Assembly (NCBI GenBank): GCA_902622705.1
Contig: CACNQT010000012.1
Location: forward strand, 1-34,191
Direction of reading: 5' to 3'
Length of the DNA stretch: 34,191 nucleotides
Origin: an uncultured Prochlorococcus sp.
Lineage (GTDB): Bacteria; Cyanobacteriota; Cyanobacteriia; PCC-6307; Cyanobiaceae
A model generated the notes under the pieces. It searched no databases. It was not told where the DNA came from and saw nothing but the letters and a program-made list of their open reading frames with translations. Positions 1 through 9,509 of this stretch are shown one piece after another; positions within the stretch are counted from its first letter, which is position 1, and each line of letters starts with the position of its first letter. Made by a program: the position numbers and the translations under genes.

Positions 1-1319
1 AGTCCATTTACCCAAGATTCGGGCTAAACCCCATAGTGAAAAGATTATGTGAAAAAGTAAAAAAGGAAAATTATTACAACAATAAAAGTATCTGGCCATA
101 TCCGAATGAAAGCATAGCTTTTAAAGCTAAAAAATACATTGATAGAAATACTTCTGAACAATTCTCATTAATTGAAAAAAGAGATAATCTAGCTTTCTTA
201 ATAACTGAAAAAGAAGGCAGTATTTATGCAAAATCTTTTTGGCAACATACTGGTCTTGGCATATCTTCAAGGGCTGCTGCTATAGAACTAGGTCTTGAAG
301 ATTGCCCTCCAAAATCTTACGTAAATGAATGTTCTCAAAGAATAAAAAATAGAATTTCTAAATCTACAAAAATTAACTCTAATGATATTTACTTAACTTC
401 ATCTGGCATGTCTGCATTGCATACATCATTAGAAATAATATATAAATTATTTCCAGCTAAACCAACACTACAAATTGGTTTCCCATATGTAGATGTACTT
501 AAATTACCAATGAATATCTTTTATGGAGCCAAGTTAATTACAGAAGAAAATTGCAAGGATATTGAATTAGAAATCAAAAGCATAAATCCATCAGCATTAA
601 TTATTGAACTACCGAGTAATCCAATGCTCAAATGTGTAAACATTAAAAAAATTTCAAAAATAGCTAAAAAGTTAAATATTCCATTAATTGTTGACGATAC
701 GATTGGATCAAATTTAAATATAAATTCCCTAGAACATGCAGATATAGTTTTTACTTCACTTACAAAAATTTTTTCAGGTAGTGGTGATATTCTTGCGGGA
801 TCATTAATACTAAATCCAAAAAGCAAATGGATTGATCAATTTAGAAAAGCATTAAACGAGATTAATCTTCCAACACTTTCCGATGGAGATACAGTTTATC
901 TAGAGAAAGTTAGTAGAGACGTAAATCAAAGAGTTTTTGAACAAAATAAAGCATGTTTAGAATTAAAAAAAAGATTAGAGACCCATAGCGAGATTAAAAA
1001 TATTTTCCATCCTGAAAATTGTCCAAATTTTAATTCTTTACTTACTTCTGATGGAGGATACGGCTGTTTATTATCATTTGAATTAAATGGAGGATTGAAC
1101 AAAGCTAAAAAATTTTATGATTCTCTTCAAGTATCTAAAGGACCTAGTTTAGGTACAAAATTTACTTTAGTTTGTCCTTATGTTTTACTAGCTCATTATG
1201 ACGAGTTGGATTGGGCTGAAAGTTATGGTATACCATCGCACCTTATTAGAGTATCAGTTGGATTAGAAGACCAAGATCAATTGTGGAAAAGCTTTTCTGA
1301 AGCACTTAATAATTTCTAA
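1..1319 (+). CDS. Cystathionine gamma-synthase-like PLP enzyme (5' end outside window)
   Basis: This is a Cys/Met-metabolism PLP-dependent enzyme of the trans-sulfuration family. The frame is open to the left edge of the window with no stop, so the GTG at 36 is probably internal and the true start lies upstream. Residue numbers below count from that GTG. SSGMSA at about 122-127 fits the cofactor phosphate-binding loop. VDDT at about 219-222 carries the Asp that contacts the pyridine ring. SLTK at 241-244 supplies the Schiff-base lysine (K244). Family members make or cleave cystathionine and related thioethers in the cytoplasm. The gene lies 84 bases before cysK on the same strand, which supports a role in sulfur amino-acid metabolism. 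The exact reaction (MetB, MetC or other) cannot be fixed from sequence alone. Confidence 0.85.
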   Translation, partial: SIYPRFGLNPIVKRLCEKVKKENYYNNKSIWPYPNESIAFKAKKYIDRNTSEQFSLIEKRDNLAFLITEKEGSIYAKSFWQHTGLGISSRAAAIELGLEDCPPKSYVNECSQRIKNRISKSTKINSNDIYLTSSGMSALHTSLEIIYKLFPAKPTLQIGFPYVDVLKLPMNIFYGAKLITEENCKDIELEIKSINPSALIIELPSNPMLKCVNIKKISKIAKKLNIPLIVDDTIGSNLNINSLEHADIVFTSLTKIFSGSGDILAGSLILNPKSKWIDQFRKALNEINLPTLSDGDTVYLEKVSRDVNQRVFEQNKACLELKKRLETHSEIKNIFHPENCPNFNSLLTSDGGYGCLLSFELNGGLNKAKKFYDSLQVSKGPSLGTKFTLVCPYVLLAHYDELDWAESYGIPSHLIRVSVGLEDQDQLWKSFSEALNNF

Positions 1320-1403
1320 ATTCCTAGTATTTACCGTATAGAAACTTATATACTCTTTTTCTGAATAATAGTTAGTATTAGAATATATTTTCTCAATATA
1401 TAA

Positions 1404-2390
1404 ATGGCAAAAATTTATGAGGACAACAGTTTTGCTATTGGAAACACTCCATTAGTAAAATTAAAATCAGTTACTAAAAACGCGAAAGCTACAGTACTTG
1501 CAAAAATTGAAGGTAGAAACCCCGCTTACAGTGTCAAATGTAGGATTGGCGCGAACATGATCTGGGATGCAGAGAAAAGTGGGAAGCTTACAAAAGACAA
1601 AACTATTGTAGAGCCAACCTCTGGAAATACAGGAATTGCTCTAGCTTTTACTGCTTCAGCAAGAGGTTATAAACTCATCCTTACAATGCCAGAATCCATG
1701 TCAATTGAAAGAAGAAGGGTTATGGCAGTTTTGGGTGCTGAAATTGTTTTAACAGAGGCATCTAAAGGTATGCCTGGAGCAATAGCTAAGGCTAAAGAAA
1801 TTGCAGAAAGTAATTCTTCTAAATATTTCATGCCAGGTCAATTTGATAATCCAGCAAACCCTGAAATTCATTTCAAAACTACTGGACCAGAAATCTGGGA
1901 TGATTGCGATGGTGAAATTGATGTCTTAGTCGCAGGGGTTGGGACTGGCGGCACAATTACAGGAGTTTCAAGATACATTAAGCAAGAAAAGGGTAAAAAT
2001 ATTACTTCTGTAGCTGTAGAACCCTCGCATAGTCCTGTTATTACACAAACGATGAATGGAGAAGAGGTTAAATCTGGACCACATAAAATTCAAGGAATTG
2101 GAGCAGGATTTATTCCTAAGAACCTTGACTTATCAATTGTCGATAAAGTTGAGCAGGTGACAAATGACGAGTCAATCGAGATGGCTCTTAGATTAGCAAA
2201 AGAAGAAGGTCTATTAGTCGGAATATCTTGTGGAGCTGCTGCCGCTGCTGCTGTTAGATTAGCTGAACAAGATGAATATGCGGGAAAAACTATTGTAGTT
2301 GTTCTACCTGATTTAGCAGAGAGATATTTATCATCAATTATGTTTACTGAAGTTCCAAGCGGAATCATTCAAGAACCAGTCAAAGCCTAA
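1404..2390 (+). CDS. cysK: Cysteine synthase A (O-acetylserine sulfhydrylase)
   Basis: The enzyme joins O-acetylserine and sulfide to make cysteine, the last step of sulfate assimilation, using PLP in the cytoplasm. Its 328 residues are normal for the family. [11 protein letters not shown] places the PLP lysine at K45. The substrate loop PTSGNTGI is at 71-78. The glycine-rich phosphate-binding loop GTGGTITG is at about 180-187. The ATG at 1404 gives an N-terminus ([20 protein letters not shown]) typical of CysK. It follows a cystathionine gamma-synthase-like gene on the same strand and converges with queA, leaving only about 20 bases between the two stops. The Cys after the catalytic Lys is the usual CysK residue and not an anomaly. 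Confidence 0.95.
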   Translation: MAKIYEDNSFAIGNTPLVKLKSVTKNAKATVLAKIEGRNPAYSVKCRIGANMIWDAEKSGKLTKDKTIVEPTSGNTGIALAFTASARGYKLILTMPESMSIERRRVMAVLGAEIVLTEASKGMPGAIAKAKEIAESNSSKYFMPGQFDNPANPEIHFKTTGPEIWDDCDGEIDVLVAGVGTGGTITGVSRYIKQEKGKNITSVAVEPSHSPVITQTMNGEEVKSGPHKIQGIGAGFIPKNLDLSIVDKVEQVTNDESIEMALRLAKEEGLLVGISCGAAAAAAVRLAEQDEYAGKTIVVVLPDLAERYLSSIMFTEVPSGIIQEPVKA

Positions 2391-2410
2391 ATCTATTTTT
2401 TCTCCAGTAA

Positions 2411-3517
2411 TTAATCTGGTGAAATATACATCGCATCGCCATAAGAGAAAAATCTAAATTTTTCTTTTATGGCTTTTTTATACAAATCTAATAATCTTTC
2501 TCTACCAATCATTGCACTTACTAAAAGTAATAATGAACTTTTAGGAAGATGAAAATTAGTTAATAATCCATCAACTACCTTAAATTTATAACCTGGCTTA
2601 ATTACTAAATCCACGTACTTCGCTATGGGAATATAGTCATTAATTTCGTGAGAATAACAACTTTCAAGAGCTCTCACGCTAGTTGTCCCAATAGCAATTA
2701 TTCTTCTATTTGTTTTCTTTATTTTTTTTATTTCCTCCACTACTTCCTTATTAACACTTACCCATTCTTTATGAAGTTTTAAGTTACTTAAATCTTCTTG
2801 ATCAATTGGTTTGAATGTTCCATAGCCCACGTGCAAAGTTATTGGTAAAATTATTACTCCTTTTTTTTTTAGATTGGAAATAAGACTTTTGCTTAAGTGT
2901 AAACCAGCAGTTGGCGCAGCAACGGCCCCTGGATTAGTTGCATACTCAGTTTGATAACTATTTTCATGAAAAGATTCTTCTTCGGTATTTTTTATATAAG
3001 GGGGGAGAGGGATTTCCCCGTATTTATCAAGAAGGTCATTCATTGAATTGAGATCAATTATATTTTCAGGAAATTTAATAAATCTCCCTCCAGTTTCTTC
3101 ATCAACCCCATCAACCATCAAATTAATATTTTGTGCAAAAGGAGATTTTAATATTATTTTTCTATTTATTTTTAACTTTTTCGCTGGCTTTGCCAAACAT
3201 AACCAAACACATTCATGGGATCTTTCTAAGACTAATAATTCGACTAAAGTCCCATTTTCTAATTCAACCTTTAACCTAGCTTTCATTACCTTTGTATTGT
3301 TAACAACTACAAGGTCGCCTTCTCTAAATTCATCTAAAAGATTCTTGGTAAATTTATTAGTTAAGCAGTCTTCTTCTAAAGCACTATTTCTAACTATCAT
3401 CAATCTTGATTCATGCCTAATTGCAGAAGGTTTACTAGCAATTAATGAAGGATCAAGTAAATAATCATAAGATTCAAGCCTATAATCTCTTTCTTCTTTA
3501 TTAATTTGAGAAATCAA
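2411..3517 (-). CDS. queA: S-adenosylmethionine:tRNA ribosyltransferase-isomerase
   Basis: QueA transfers and isomerises the ribosyl part of S-adenosylmethionine onto 7-aminomethyl-7-deazaguanine in tRNA, giving epoxyqueuosine. It acts on the wobble base of His, Asp, Asn and Tyr tRNAs. The 368-residue protein has the family landmarks: an N-terminal YDYLLDPSLIA-type start, VVNNTKVMKARL, the PGAVAAPTAGLHL block near the middle, HVGYGTFKPI, and the C-terminal TNFHLPKSSLLLLVSAMIG. It is a little longer than typical QueA (about 340-350). It lies 6 bases downstream of the pyruvate dehydrogenase E2 gene on the same strand, so the two may be co-transcribed. A Tyr(GTA) tRNA, a plausible queuosine substrate, is elsewhere in the window. 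Confidence 0.95.
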   Translation of the reverse strand: MISQINKEERDYRLESYDYLLDPSLIASKPSAIRHESRLMIVRNSALEEDCLTNKFTKNLLDEFREGDLVVVNNTKVMKARLKVELENGTLVELLVLERSHECVWLCLAKPAKKLKINRKIILKSPFAQNINLMVDGVDEETGGRFIKFPENIIDLNSMNDLLDKYGEIPLPPYIKNTEEESFHENSYQTEYATNPGAVAAPTAGLHLSKSLISNLKKKGVIILPITLHVGYGTFKPIDQEDLSNLKLHKEWVSVNKEVVEEIKKIKKTNRRIIAIGTTSVRALESCYSHEINDYIPIAKYVDLVIKPGYKFKVVDGLLTNFHLPKSSLLLLVSAMIGRERLLDLYKKAIKEKFRFFSYGDAMYISPD

Positions 3518-3523
3518 TTAAAT

Positions 3524-4891
3524 TTAAGATACAAGTGTCTCTGGCTCATTTTCAATCAGGTTAGCCAAGTCTTGCAAGAATGAAGCACCATCAGCTCCAT
3601 AGATCACTCTGTGATCAGCTGTAAGATTTACTTGCATTATTTTTTTAACAGATATTGAACCATCACTATTTGCAACAACGGTTGGTTTCGATGATGCTAT
3701 GGCTAAAATAGCACCGGTACCAGGAGGAAGAATTGCGTCAAATCTATCAACTCCAAACATACCAAGATTAGATAAAGTAAAGGTTCCCGTTGAGTATTCA
3801 TGAGGTTCTAATTGTTTTGATCTTGATCTTTTTACAAGATCTTTCCATTCCCTAGATAATTCAAATAAATCAGTACTGCATGGTTCTTTTAATACTGGAG
3901 TAATTAGTCCACCATCTTCCATCGCGACAGCAACAGCAATATTTACATTTTCTGGATAAGAAATTCCATTTTCTGAAAAACTTGAGTTAACTTGAGGATG
4001 TTTCTTTAGTGTCTTTGCAACTGCCTTTACAAGTAAAGCAGTCATAGTCACTCCATTCTGTTTTACCTTTTTGTAAAAATAATCTAATTTATCTGTATTG
4101 ATGGAGTATCCCACCCTAAAACATGGAACATCTAAACTAGATTCCATATTTTTATTTACCGCTTTTTGAAGAGTATTAAATTGAACTGTTTCTCCGGGAT
4201 TACCAAAACTATTTCCTGAAGTTTCTGGTTTACTTTCAACTCCCAAATTTGAACCAGGGATACTTGCAGGAGAATCACCTTCCCCTATCCATGGTATAGA
4301 AACAGGTTGGCCATTAGCTTTTAAAATATCATCGGCTTGAATCCTTCCGTGAGGGCCAGATCCATTAACCTTTGCTAAATCAACACCCATTTGAGAGGCT
4401 AGTTTTTTAGCTCTTGGAGATGCAATTATCCTGGAAGAAACATTACTTGTAGCGGCATTAATTTTATCACTGTTTAAAGACGGTACTGGCTTTTCACTCT
4501 TTAAGACGACTTCTTGTACTTCTTTTTTGATATTTTCAGTCTGAACTACTTGTTTTTCTTCAGTTTTATTGCTTACCAATTCAAGTTGATCCGAACTAGA
4601 AACATCGGGTTGCTTTCCTTTATTTTGTTCTTGAACAGAATCTATCTCATCCTCATTTTCTACAATAAGACCGATAGTCTCTCCTACTGGTGCAGTACTG
4701 CCAGCAGGCATTAAAACTGCTGCAAGATATCCATCTTGAAAAGATTCAACATCCATATCTGCCTTGTCAGATTCAACTACCAAGACAGATTCACCTCTTT
4801 CAACTTTATCTCCTGGATTTTTCAACCATTCCACAATCTTGCCCTCCGTCATAGTAGAACTCAAGGCAGGCATGAATATTTCGTGAGACAT
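3524..4891 (-). CDS. pdhC: Dihydrolipoamide acetyltransferase, pyruvate dehydrogenase E2
   Basis: This is the E2 core of the pyruvate dehydrogenase complex, which moves the acetyl group from lipoamide to CoA. Three parts are visible. An N-terminal lipoyl domain has the lipoylated lysine in ESDKADMDVES (K43). A flexible Glu/Lys/Ser-rich linker covers about 85-150. The E3/E1-binding domain is at about 157-190 (ASPRAKKLA, then GSGPHGRI). The C-terminal catalytic domain has the active-site block DHRVIYGADG (His 427). Only one lipoyl domain is present, as usual in cyanobacteria. queA follows 6 bases downstream. The lipB gene about 2.7 kb away on the same strand encodes the octanoyltransferase that starts lipoylation of such domains. 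Confidence 0.95.
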   Translation of the reverse strand: MSHEIFMPALSSTMTEGKIVEWLKNPGDKVERGESVLVVESDKADMDVESFQDGYLAAVLMPAGSTAPVGETIGLIVENEDEIDSVQEQNKGKQPDVSSSDQLELVSNKTEEKQVVQTENIKKEVQEVVLKSEKPVPSLNSDKINAATSNVSSRIIASPRAKKLASQMGVDLAKVNGSGPHGRIQADDILKANGQPVSIPWIGEGDSPASIPGSNLGVESKPETSGNSFGNPGETVQFNTLQKAVNKNMESSLDVPCFRVGYSINTDKLDYFYKKVKQNGVTMTALLVKAVAKTLKKHPQVNSSFSENGISYPENVNIAVAVAMEDGGLITPVLKEPCSTDLFELSREWKDLVKRSRSKQLEPHEYSTGTFTLSNLGMFGVDRFDAILPPGTGAILAIASSKPTVVANSDGSISVKKIMQVNLTADHRVIYGADGASFLQDLANLIENEPETLVS

Positions 4892-5109
4892 AAGAAAATT
4901 GTTATTGCATAAGTTTCAAGGGATTTCTACCAAACTTCCTAAAGTTTTTATGATTAAGAACCCTTTAAACTCTTGTTTTAATTATACGAAATCATGTTCA
5001 CAGTGGGAACTCTTAAAACTTAAGAAAGTAATAATTTAGATCAATTAGAATTTAAAACTTTTCGAAATTAAGATTTACTTATATTTATCAAAAATACTAA
5101 ATCTTCTCT

Positions 5110-5553
5110 TTAATTATTATCTATAGATTGAATAACTCCATCTTTAACCGTAATCGAGACTTGCATTTTTTCAATAAGATTGTCTCCCACAGTGACATCA
5201 CAGAAACTATCCACTTGCCCTTGATCAACAATTTCGTCCATTTTTAATTCGCGAACTTGACTCTGTTGTTGAAGTAGATTTCTTTTTTGTTCTTCAATTT
5301 CATTTCGTTTTGCTGCAACTTGTTGTTGCACCTGACTAACCTGTTCTTGAACCCTTGGATCTAGAGGATTAACCGATTGGGATCTAATATTATTTACTAT
5401 TTGCTGCCCCTCCTGCTCCAGTTGCGATAATTGCTGATCAATGTTTGAAATTGCTTTACTTAATTCTTTTTCAGCATCTTCCTTCCAAGTTGGTGTAACT
5501 ACAGCTTTAATTGCTATTGAGCGCTTTATAGATATTGAGTTTTTTGTTTCCAT
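5110..5553 (-). CDS. YlqD-family coiled-coil protein
   Basis: This 147-residue protein resembles the YlqD family, whose function is unknown. A short N-terminal strand-rich part (SISIKRSIAIKAVVTPTWK) leads into a long, Gln/Glu-rich coiled coil at about 25-100 (repeated QQLSQLEQEGQQ, VQQQVAAKRNEIEEQ). A C-terminal beta-rich part (VDSFCDVTVGDNLIEKMQVSITVKD) follows. There is no signal peptide or membrane segment, so it is probably cytoplasmic. It lies between the acyl-CoA synthetase gene upstream and pdhC downstream, all on the minus strand. About 218 bases separate it from pdhC, so it is probably not in one transcript with that gene. The family call rests on overall pattern and is fairly secure; the function is not. 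Confidence 0.8.
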   Translation of the reverse strand: METKNSISIKRSIAIKAVVTPTWKEDAEKELSKAISNIDQQLSQLEQEGQQIVNNIRSQSVNPLDPRVQEQVSQVQQQVAAKRNEIEEQKRNLLQQQSQVRELKMDEIVDQGQVDSFCDVTVGDNLIEKMQVSITVKDGVIQSIDNN

Positions 5554-5591
5554 AAAAAATTAAATTACCTTTTCAATATAGATAGAACAAA

Positions 5592-7535
5592 TCAAATTTT
5601 CTTACTAAATTTGTTTTCATACATATTTTCTATTTGTAATGAATACTTTTTTTCTATTTCTTTTCTTTTTTGTTTAAGAGTTTGTGTTAACAACCCATTT
5701 TCTAGAGTAAAGGCATCAACAAAATAACAATCTAATATTTGTTCTTCTGATCTTGCTCCTAATCGACTTTTAAGCAAATTATTAATTTGTGATTTGAAAA
5801 ATGTACCAATATTTTTATTCAGGTTTAATTTTGAAAGGTCTTCTTCCAAAAACTTGCTTTTAACCAATTCGACATTAGGAACTACAAGGGCTGTTAAACA
5901 TTTCTTATCTTGTCCTACTAGTTGAATCTGATTAATAAATTCAGAGCTAAGGATTTCAGTCTCTAGCGGATTCGGTTCTATATTTTCACCACTTGATAAG
6001 ACTATTGTATCCTTGGCTCTTCCTGTTATAAAGAGAGAACCATTTGGTATTAGAAAACCTAAATCACCAGTATCAAACCAACTATCCTCGGATAAAACAT
6101 TTTTTGTAGCTATTTCATTATTTAGATAACCTTTCATTACTTGCGGCCCCCTAACAAGAATTTTTCCGACTTCTCTGAACTTCAGAATCTTTTTTTTATC
6201 ATCATTCACTATTTTGATTTCAGTAAATGCTAAAGGCTGACCAGATGATCCTCTAACATTTAATTCTCTTCTCCTACAAGTTAATACTGGACTAGTTTCT
6301 GTAAGTCCATATCCCACCAAAACATCTACACCTAAAGATTCAAAAAAAAGATCTACATGTTCTGGCAATGCACCTCCACCGTTAATGGGAAATTTCAGTT
6401 TTTCTCCGCATAGTTGTCTAAGAATATTCGGCCATAAAAAAATAGTAGACAATTTATGTAAAGGATATCGGCTAATAACACAACCCAGTAAAGGGATTTT
6501 TGATTTCAAAGTTATTTGATTTATATCTATATTTCTTATCTTTCTAAGACTTCTTTTGAAAACTGAACTATTACTTATCAAAAACTTAATAAGTTTTTGC
6601 TTCTTGGAAGGCATTTTTTTCAATGCCTGAAAAAAACCATCATGTATTGCCTCCCAAAGTCTTGGTACAGTGGCCATCACAACAGGTTTTATTTGTGTAA
6701 TATCATCTTTCAGAAATTTTGGAATTGTATAGTACTGAGAACAACCACATGAAAAAAAGAAGTATTCAGCGCTCCTCTCATAAGAATGCCAGATAGGTAA
6801 TACGCTTAATACAGAGGTCCCAGGTTCTGGATCAGCGATATAGGCTAAATTGATTATTTGATGTAAAAAATTTGCATGTGTCAAGGGAACACCTTTAGGT
6901 TTTCCTGTTGTCCCAGAAGTGTAAAGAATAGTAGCTACGTCATCAATTTCTGGATTAAATTTTTCAAGATTTTTTTTTTGTGAATTTTCTTTTTCTGATT
7001 CTTTTATAAATTGATTCCAACTTATTAAACTTTCAAATTGTTCATCTTCTAAATTGATTATAAATTTAAGTCTTTTTTTTAATTCTTCTTTGTTGTTTAA
7101 CTTTAGCCAAATCTCCTTAGATTGAACTACCAGACCTACTGAATTAGAATGCTCAATAATATAGTCTAATTCTACTGAAGGAGAATTAATACCTCTCACT
7201 GCATTTATAGCTCCTAAACGCATTAAGCCTTGATCAACTACTAGCCATCTTGGAGAATTTTCAGATATTACAGTGACCACATCCCCTTTTACTAAGCCAT
7301 AATTTTTAAAAGAAAAAGAGACTTTTGTTATTAAATCAGCCAGCTCAGAATAAGAAAATTTTTCTTTGTATTTCCCTCTTAAATCGCATATAGCTAAAGT
7401 ATCACCACATTTAATTTTTAATTCTTTCCAAATTTGATCTATATGATTAAGGTTCTTAATAAAATCTCTATTTTTGGCAAATTTATCTTTTTTAGAAAGA
7501 GGCTTGGCTGAAGGCCAGTATGCTAAATCACCCAT
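5592..7535 (-). CDS. Long-chain acyl-CoA/acyl-ACP synthetase (AMP-forming)
   Basis: An ANL-superfamily adenylating enzyme of 647 residues, the usual size for long-chain fatty acyl-CoA or acyl-ACP synthetases. The AMP-binding P-loop is YTSGTTGKPKG at 205-215. The A5-type block VLVGYGLTETSPV and the hinge-region block WFDTGDLGFL follow, then ITGRAKDTIVLSSGENIEP near the C-terminal domain. In cyanobacteria the single such enzyme often re-activates free fatty acids released from membrane lipids (Aas activity), so that is the most likely role. The substrate cannot be read from the sequence. It lies about 30 bases downstream of lipB on the same strand, which groups two fatty-acid-activating or -transferring functions. 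Confidence 0.9.
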   Translation of the reverse strand: MGDLAYWPSAKPLSKKDKFAKNRDFIKNLNHIDQIWKELKIKCGDTLAICDLRGKYKEKFSYSELADLITKVSFSFKNYGLVKGDVVTVISENSPRWLVVDQGLMRLGAINAVRGINSPSVELDYIIEHSNSVGLVVQSKEIWLKLNNKEELKKRLKFIINLEDEQFESLISWNQFIKESEKENSQKKNLEKFNPEIDDVATILYTSGTTGKPKGVPLTHANFLHQIINLAYIADPEPGTSVLSVLPIWHSYERSAEYFFFSCGCSQYYTIPKFLKDDITQIKPVVMATVPRLWEAIHDGFFQALKKMPSKKQKLIKFLISNSSVFKRSLRKIRNIDINQITLKSKIPLLGCVISRYPLHKLSTIFLWPNILRQLCGEKLKFPINGGGALPEHVDLFFESLGVDVLVGYGLTETSPVLTCRRRELNVRGSSGQPLAFTEIKIVNDDKKKILKFREVGKILVRGPQVMKGYLNNEIATKNVLSEDSWFDTGDLGFLIPNGSLFITGRAKDTIVLSSGENIEPNPLETEILSSEFINQIQLVGQDKKCLTALVVPNVELVKSKFLEEDLSKLNLNKNIGTFFKSQINNLLKSRLGARSEEQILDCYFVDAFTLENGLLTQTLKQKRKEIEKKYSLQIENMYENKFSKKI

Positions 7536-7562
7536 ATTAAATTGATTTTGAAATTTTAATTT

Positions 7563-8213
7563 CTATTTTGATACAAAATCAAAATTAAATTCTTCCTGAA
7601 TTATTTTTTTAACAATTATCTTGACTTCTTGAATATTTAAATTTTTGTTGTAATCAATCATATTTGCCATAAGACAATTTTCTATTCCGCAAGGAATAAT
7701 TTTATTAAAGTTTTCTAATTCGCAATCAATATTGATTGAAAATCCATTTATTGTAATCCATCTTTTACAACCAATTCCAATTGAAGCAATTTTCTTATTT
7801 CCTATCCAAACACCAGTGAACCCCTCTCTTGGATGACAATCTATATTAAAAGTTCCAAGAATTTTTATAATAATTTCTTCAATTTTTCTTAAATACCAAT
7901 TTAAATCTTTATTAAAATTTTTCAAATCTAAGACCAAGTAAGTTACTAATTGTCCTGGCATATGACAAGTAACCTCACCACCTCTATCAATCTTAAAAAC
8001 ATCATATTTATCATCATTAAAAGAAAATAATAAATTATCGTAATTAGATCCTCTACCCAACGTATAACAGAGTTGATGCTCGCCTATCCAAATTAAATCA
8101 GGGTTAGAGTTATCTAAAATCAATGCCTCCTGATATTCTTTTTGTAATTTATAAACATCATTGAAAAAAGAAATATTATCAGGTTGTTTAATTATTGCTG
8201 TTCTATTAAACAT
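7563..8213 (-). CDS. lipB: Octanoyl-ACP:protein octanoyltransferase
   Basis: LipB moves octanoyl from acyl carrier protein to the lipoyl domains of 2-oxoacid dehydrogenases and the glycine cleavage H protein; LipA then adds sulfur. Its 216 residues are typical. Seen motifs: [10 protein letters not shown] near 53-62, [21 protein letters not shown] at about 77-97, the catalytic-lysine segment [10 protein letters not shown] (K140/K141), and the catalytic cysteine in IIPCGIENC (C175). It is divergent from hpf with only 44 bases between the start codons, so the two promoters overlap or abut. A natural substrate, the E2 subunit with one lipoyl domain, is encoded at 3524-4891. Confidence 0.95.
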   Translation of the reverse strand: MFNRTAIIKQPDNISFFNDVYKLQKEYQEALILDNSNPDLIWIGEHQLCYTLGRGSNYDNLLFSFNDDKYDVFKIDRGGEVTCHMPGQLVTYLVLDLKNFNKDLNWYLRKIEEIIIKILGTFNIDCHPREGFTGVWIGNKKIASIGIGCKRWITINGFSINIDCELENFNKIIPCGIENCLMANMIDYNKNLNIQEVKIIVKKIIQEEFNFDFVSK

Positions 8214-8257
8214 ATTTAAGTAGATTTAGAAAGTAAGTAAATATTTTTAGATTTGTT

Positions 8258-8842
8258 ATGAAAATTTTAATTCATGGGAAAAATCTTGAGCTCACCGGAG
8301 CATTAAAAGAATATACTGAGGCAAAGATAGAAAAAGCAACTCATCACTATAAGGATATCGTTAAAGAAGCCGACATACACCTTTCAATAGAAAAAAATCC
8401 AAGAGTCTCCTTCCAGACTGCAGAAGTTACTATTTTTGCAAATGGTACCGTAATTAGAGCCGAAGAAAAAACTGAAAATCTATACTCAAGCATTGATTTA
8501 GTTTCAAATAAACTTTGTAGAAAATTACGTAAATACAAAGAAAGAAACAATAAAGCAATTCATAATAATCAATTTAAAAATAAAGAGTCTTTCCTAATTG
8601 AAAATACAGAATCAAGATTTTTAGATGAAGCTTTACTTAAAGATGGAATAGAAGCTAGTCTGCCTGAACCATCTATAAAAAATAAATACTTTGAAATGAA
8701 TCCAATTTCGTCAGAAGAAGCAAGAAAACAATTAGATCTAATTGATCATGATTTTTATGTTTTTCGAAATAAAAAAAATAATGACCTTCAAGTTATATAC
8801 AAGAGGAATCATGGTGGTTATGGACTGATTCAATCCAAATAA
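8258..8842 (+). CDS. hpf: Ribosome hibernation promoting factor, long form (light-repressed LrtA type)
   Basis: The protein binds idle ribosomes and promotes their dimerisation and protection in the dark or under starvation. The N-terminal S30AE/HPF domain covers about 1-100 (MKILIHGKNLELTGALKEY, then the basic KLCRKLRKYKERNNK). A variable linker follows, and the C-terminal dimerisation domain is at about 145-190 (MSSEEARKQLDLIDHDFYVFRN-type core with NGGYGLI-like ending). With 194 residues it is the long form. Cyanobacterial homologues are called LrtA because their message is repressed by light. It is the first gene of a plus-strand run with deoC-like and recO; only 7 bases separate its stop from the next start. 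Confidence 0.93.
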   Translation: MKILIHGKNLELTGALKEYTEAKIEKATHHYKDIVKEADIHLSIEKNPRVSFQTAEVTIFANGTVIRAEEKTENLYSSIDLVSNKLCRKLRKYKERNNKAIHNNQFKNKESFLIENTESRFLDEALLKDGIEASLPEPSIKNKYFEMNPISSEEARKQLDLIDHDFYVFRNKKNNDLQVIYKRNHGGYGLIQSK

Positions 8843-8849
8843 TTTTCAA

Positions 8850-9509
8850 ATGCCCAATATTGAATATGAATTAAACGAAAAAATTCATGCCATTATTATT
8901 AACCCGTATTTAACCTGGGAAAATTTCTGCGCAAATTGCAATTTAATAAAAAAATATAATATCAAGAATATTTCTACTTCACTTAATTATTTAGATGATT
9001 TTAAAAACCGTTTGAGCAATCACAGTGCAAACATAAACACACTAATTTCTTACCCTTTAGCAGATTTACCAGTTACATTTATTGAAGAATTAGTTAATTT
9101 TGCAAAAGATAAAGGTGCAAACGGAATTGAATATATCCCAAACTTTATCAATTTATCCAAAAGGAACTTGGAAACTTTCGCTGCTGAAATTGAGCAAGTT
9201 AAGTTATCTGGATTACCAGTTTCAATAATCATAAATAAATCAAAACTACAAAAAGAAGTTTTGTACAATGCGATAGAAATATCTTTGGAATTAGGAATAA
9301 AAAATTTTCAATTCGGGGACGGGTTTGGACCTCCTATTACATTAAATGATGTAGCGGAAATATTAAAAATAACGGGTTCCCAAAATCACATCAAAGTTGT
9401 AGGTGGTATAAAAACACTTAGACAAGTTATTGATTTGCTTGAAAATGGAATTAGTTGCGTTGGAACTTCTAATTTTTGTGAGATTTTTCAAGAAGTAAAG
9501 GTTATTTAA
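8850..9509 (+). CDS. deoC: Deoxyribose-phosphate aldolase family protein, catalytically degenerate
   Basis: The 219-residue protein fits the DeoC TIM-barrel family: an ISYPLADLP segment, a GANGIEYIPN strand, an ISLELGIKNFQFGDGFG strand and a terminal HIKVVGGIKT strand. True DeoC cleaves 2-deoxyribose-5-phosphate through a Schiff base. By motif alignment to E. coli DeoC, the Schiff-base lysine (in FIKTSTG) is Gln154 here, and the catalytic Asp (in EVDVVFP) is Glu94. The second lysine (FKPAGG) is kept as K182. Aldolase activity is therefore doubtful. The gene lies directly between hpf and recO: its stop is followed at once by the recO ATG, so translation of the two is probably coupled. The family call is good; the classical function is not supported. 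Confidence 0.85.
   Translation: MPNIEYELNEKIHAIIINPYLTWENFCANCNLIKKYNIKNISTSLNYLDDFKNRLSNHSANINTLISYPLADLPVTFIEELVNFAKDKGANGIEYIPNFINLSKRNLETFAAEIEQVKLSGLPVSIIINKSKLQKEVLYNAIEISLELGIKNFQFGDGFGPPITLNDVAEILKITGSQNHIKVVGGIKTLRQVIDLLENGISCVGTSNFCEIFQEVKVI

Noticed and set aside
1-35. GTG at 36 as the true start of the cystathionine gamma-synthase-like gene
   Set aside because: The same frame stays open to the window edge and reads on in protein-like sequence, so the gene most likely begins outside the window.
1521-1560. Cys in place of Asp after the PLP lysine of CysK
   Set aside because: SVKCRIG is the normal CysK sequence, also found in E. coli.
3048-3464. Long open frame opposite queA
   Set aside because: It is a shadow of queA, which has clear family motifs over its full length; the opposite frame has no recognisable domain.
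3524-4850. Unusual active-site block DHRVIYGADG in the E2 protein instead of the common DHRxxDG
   Set aside because: As far as I recall this form is typical of cyanobacterial and plastid E2 proteins, so it is not evidence of lost activity.
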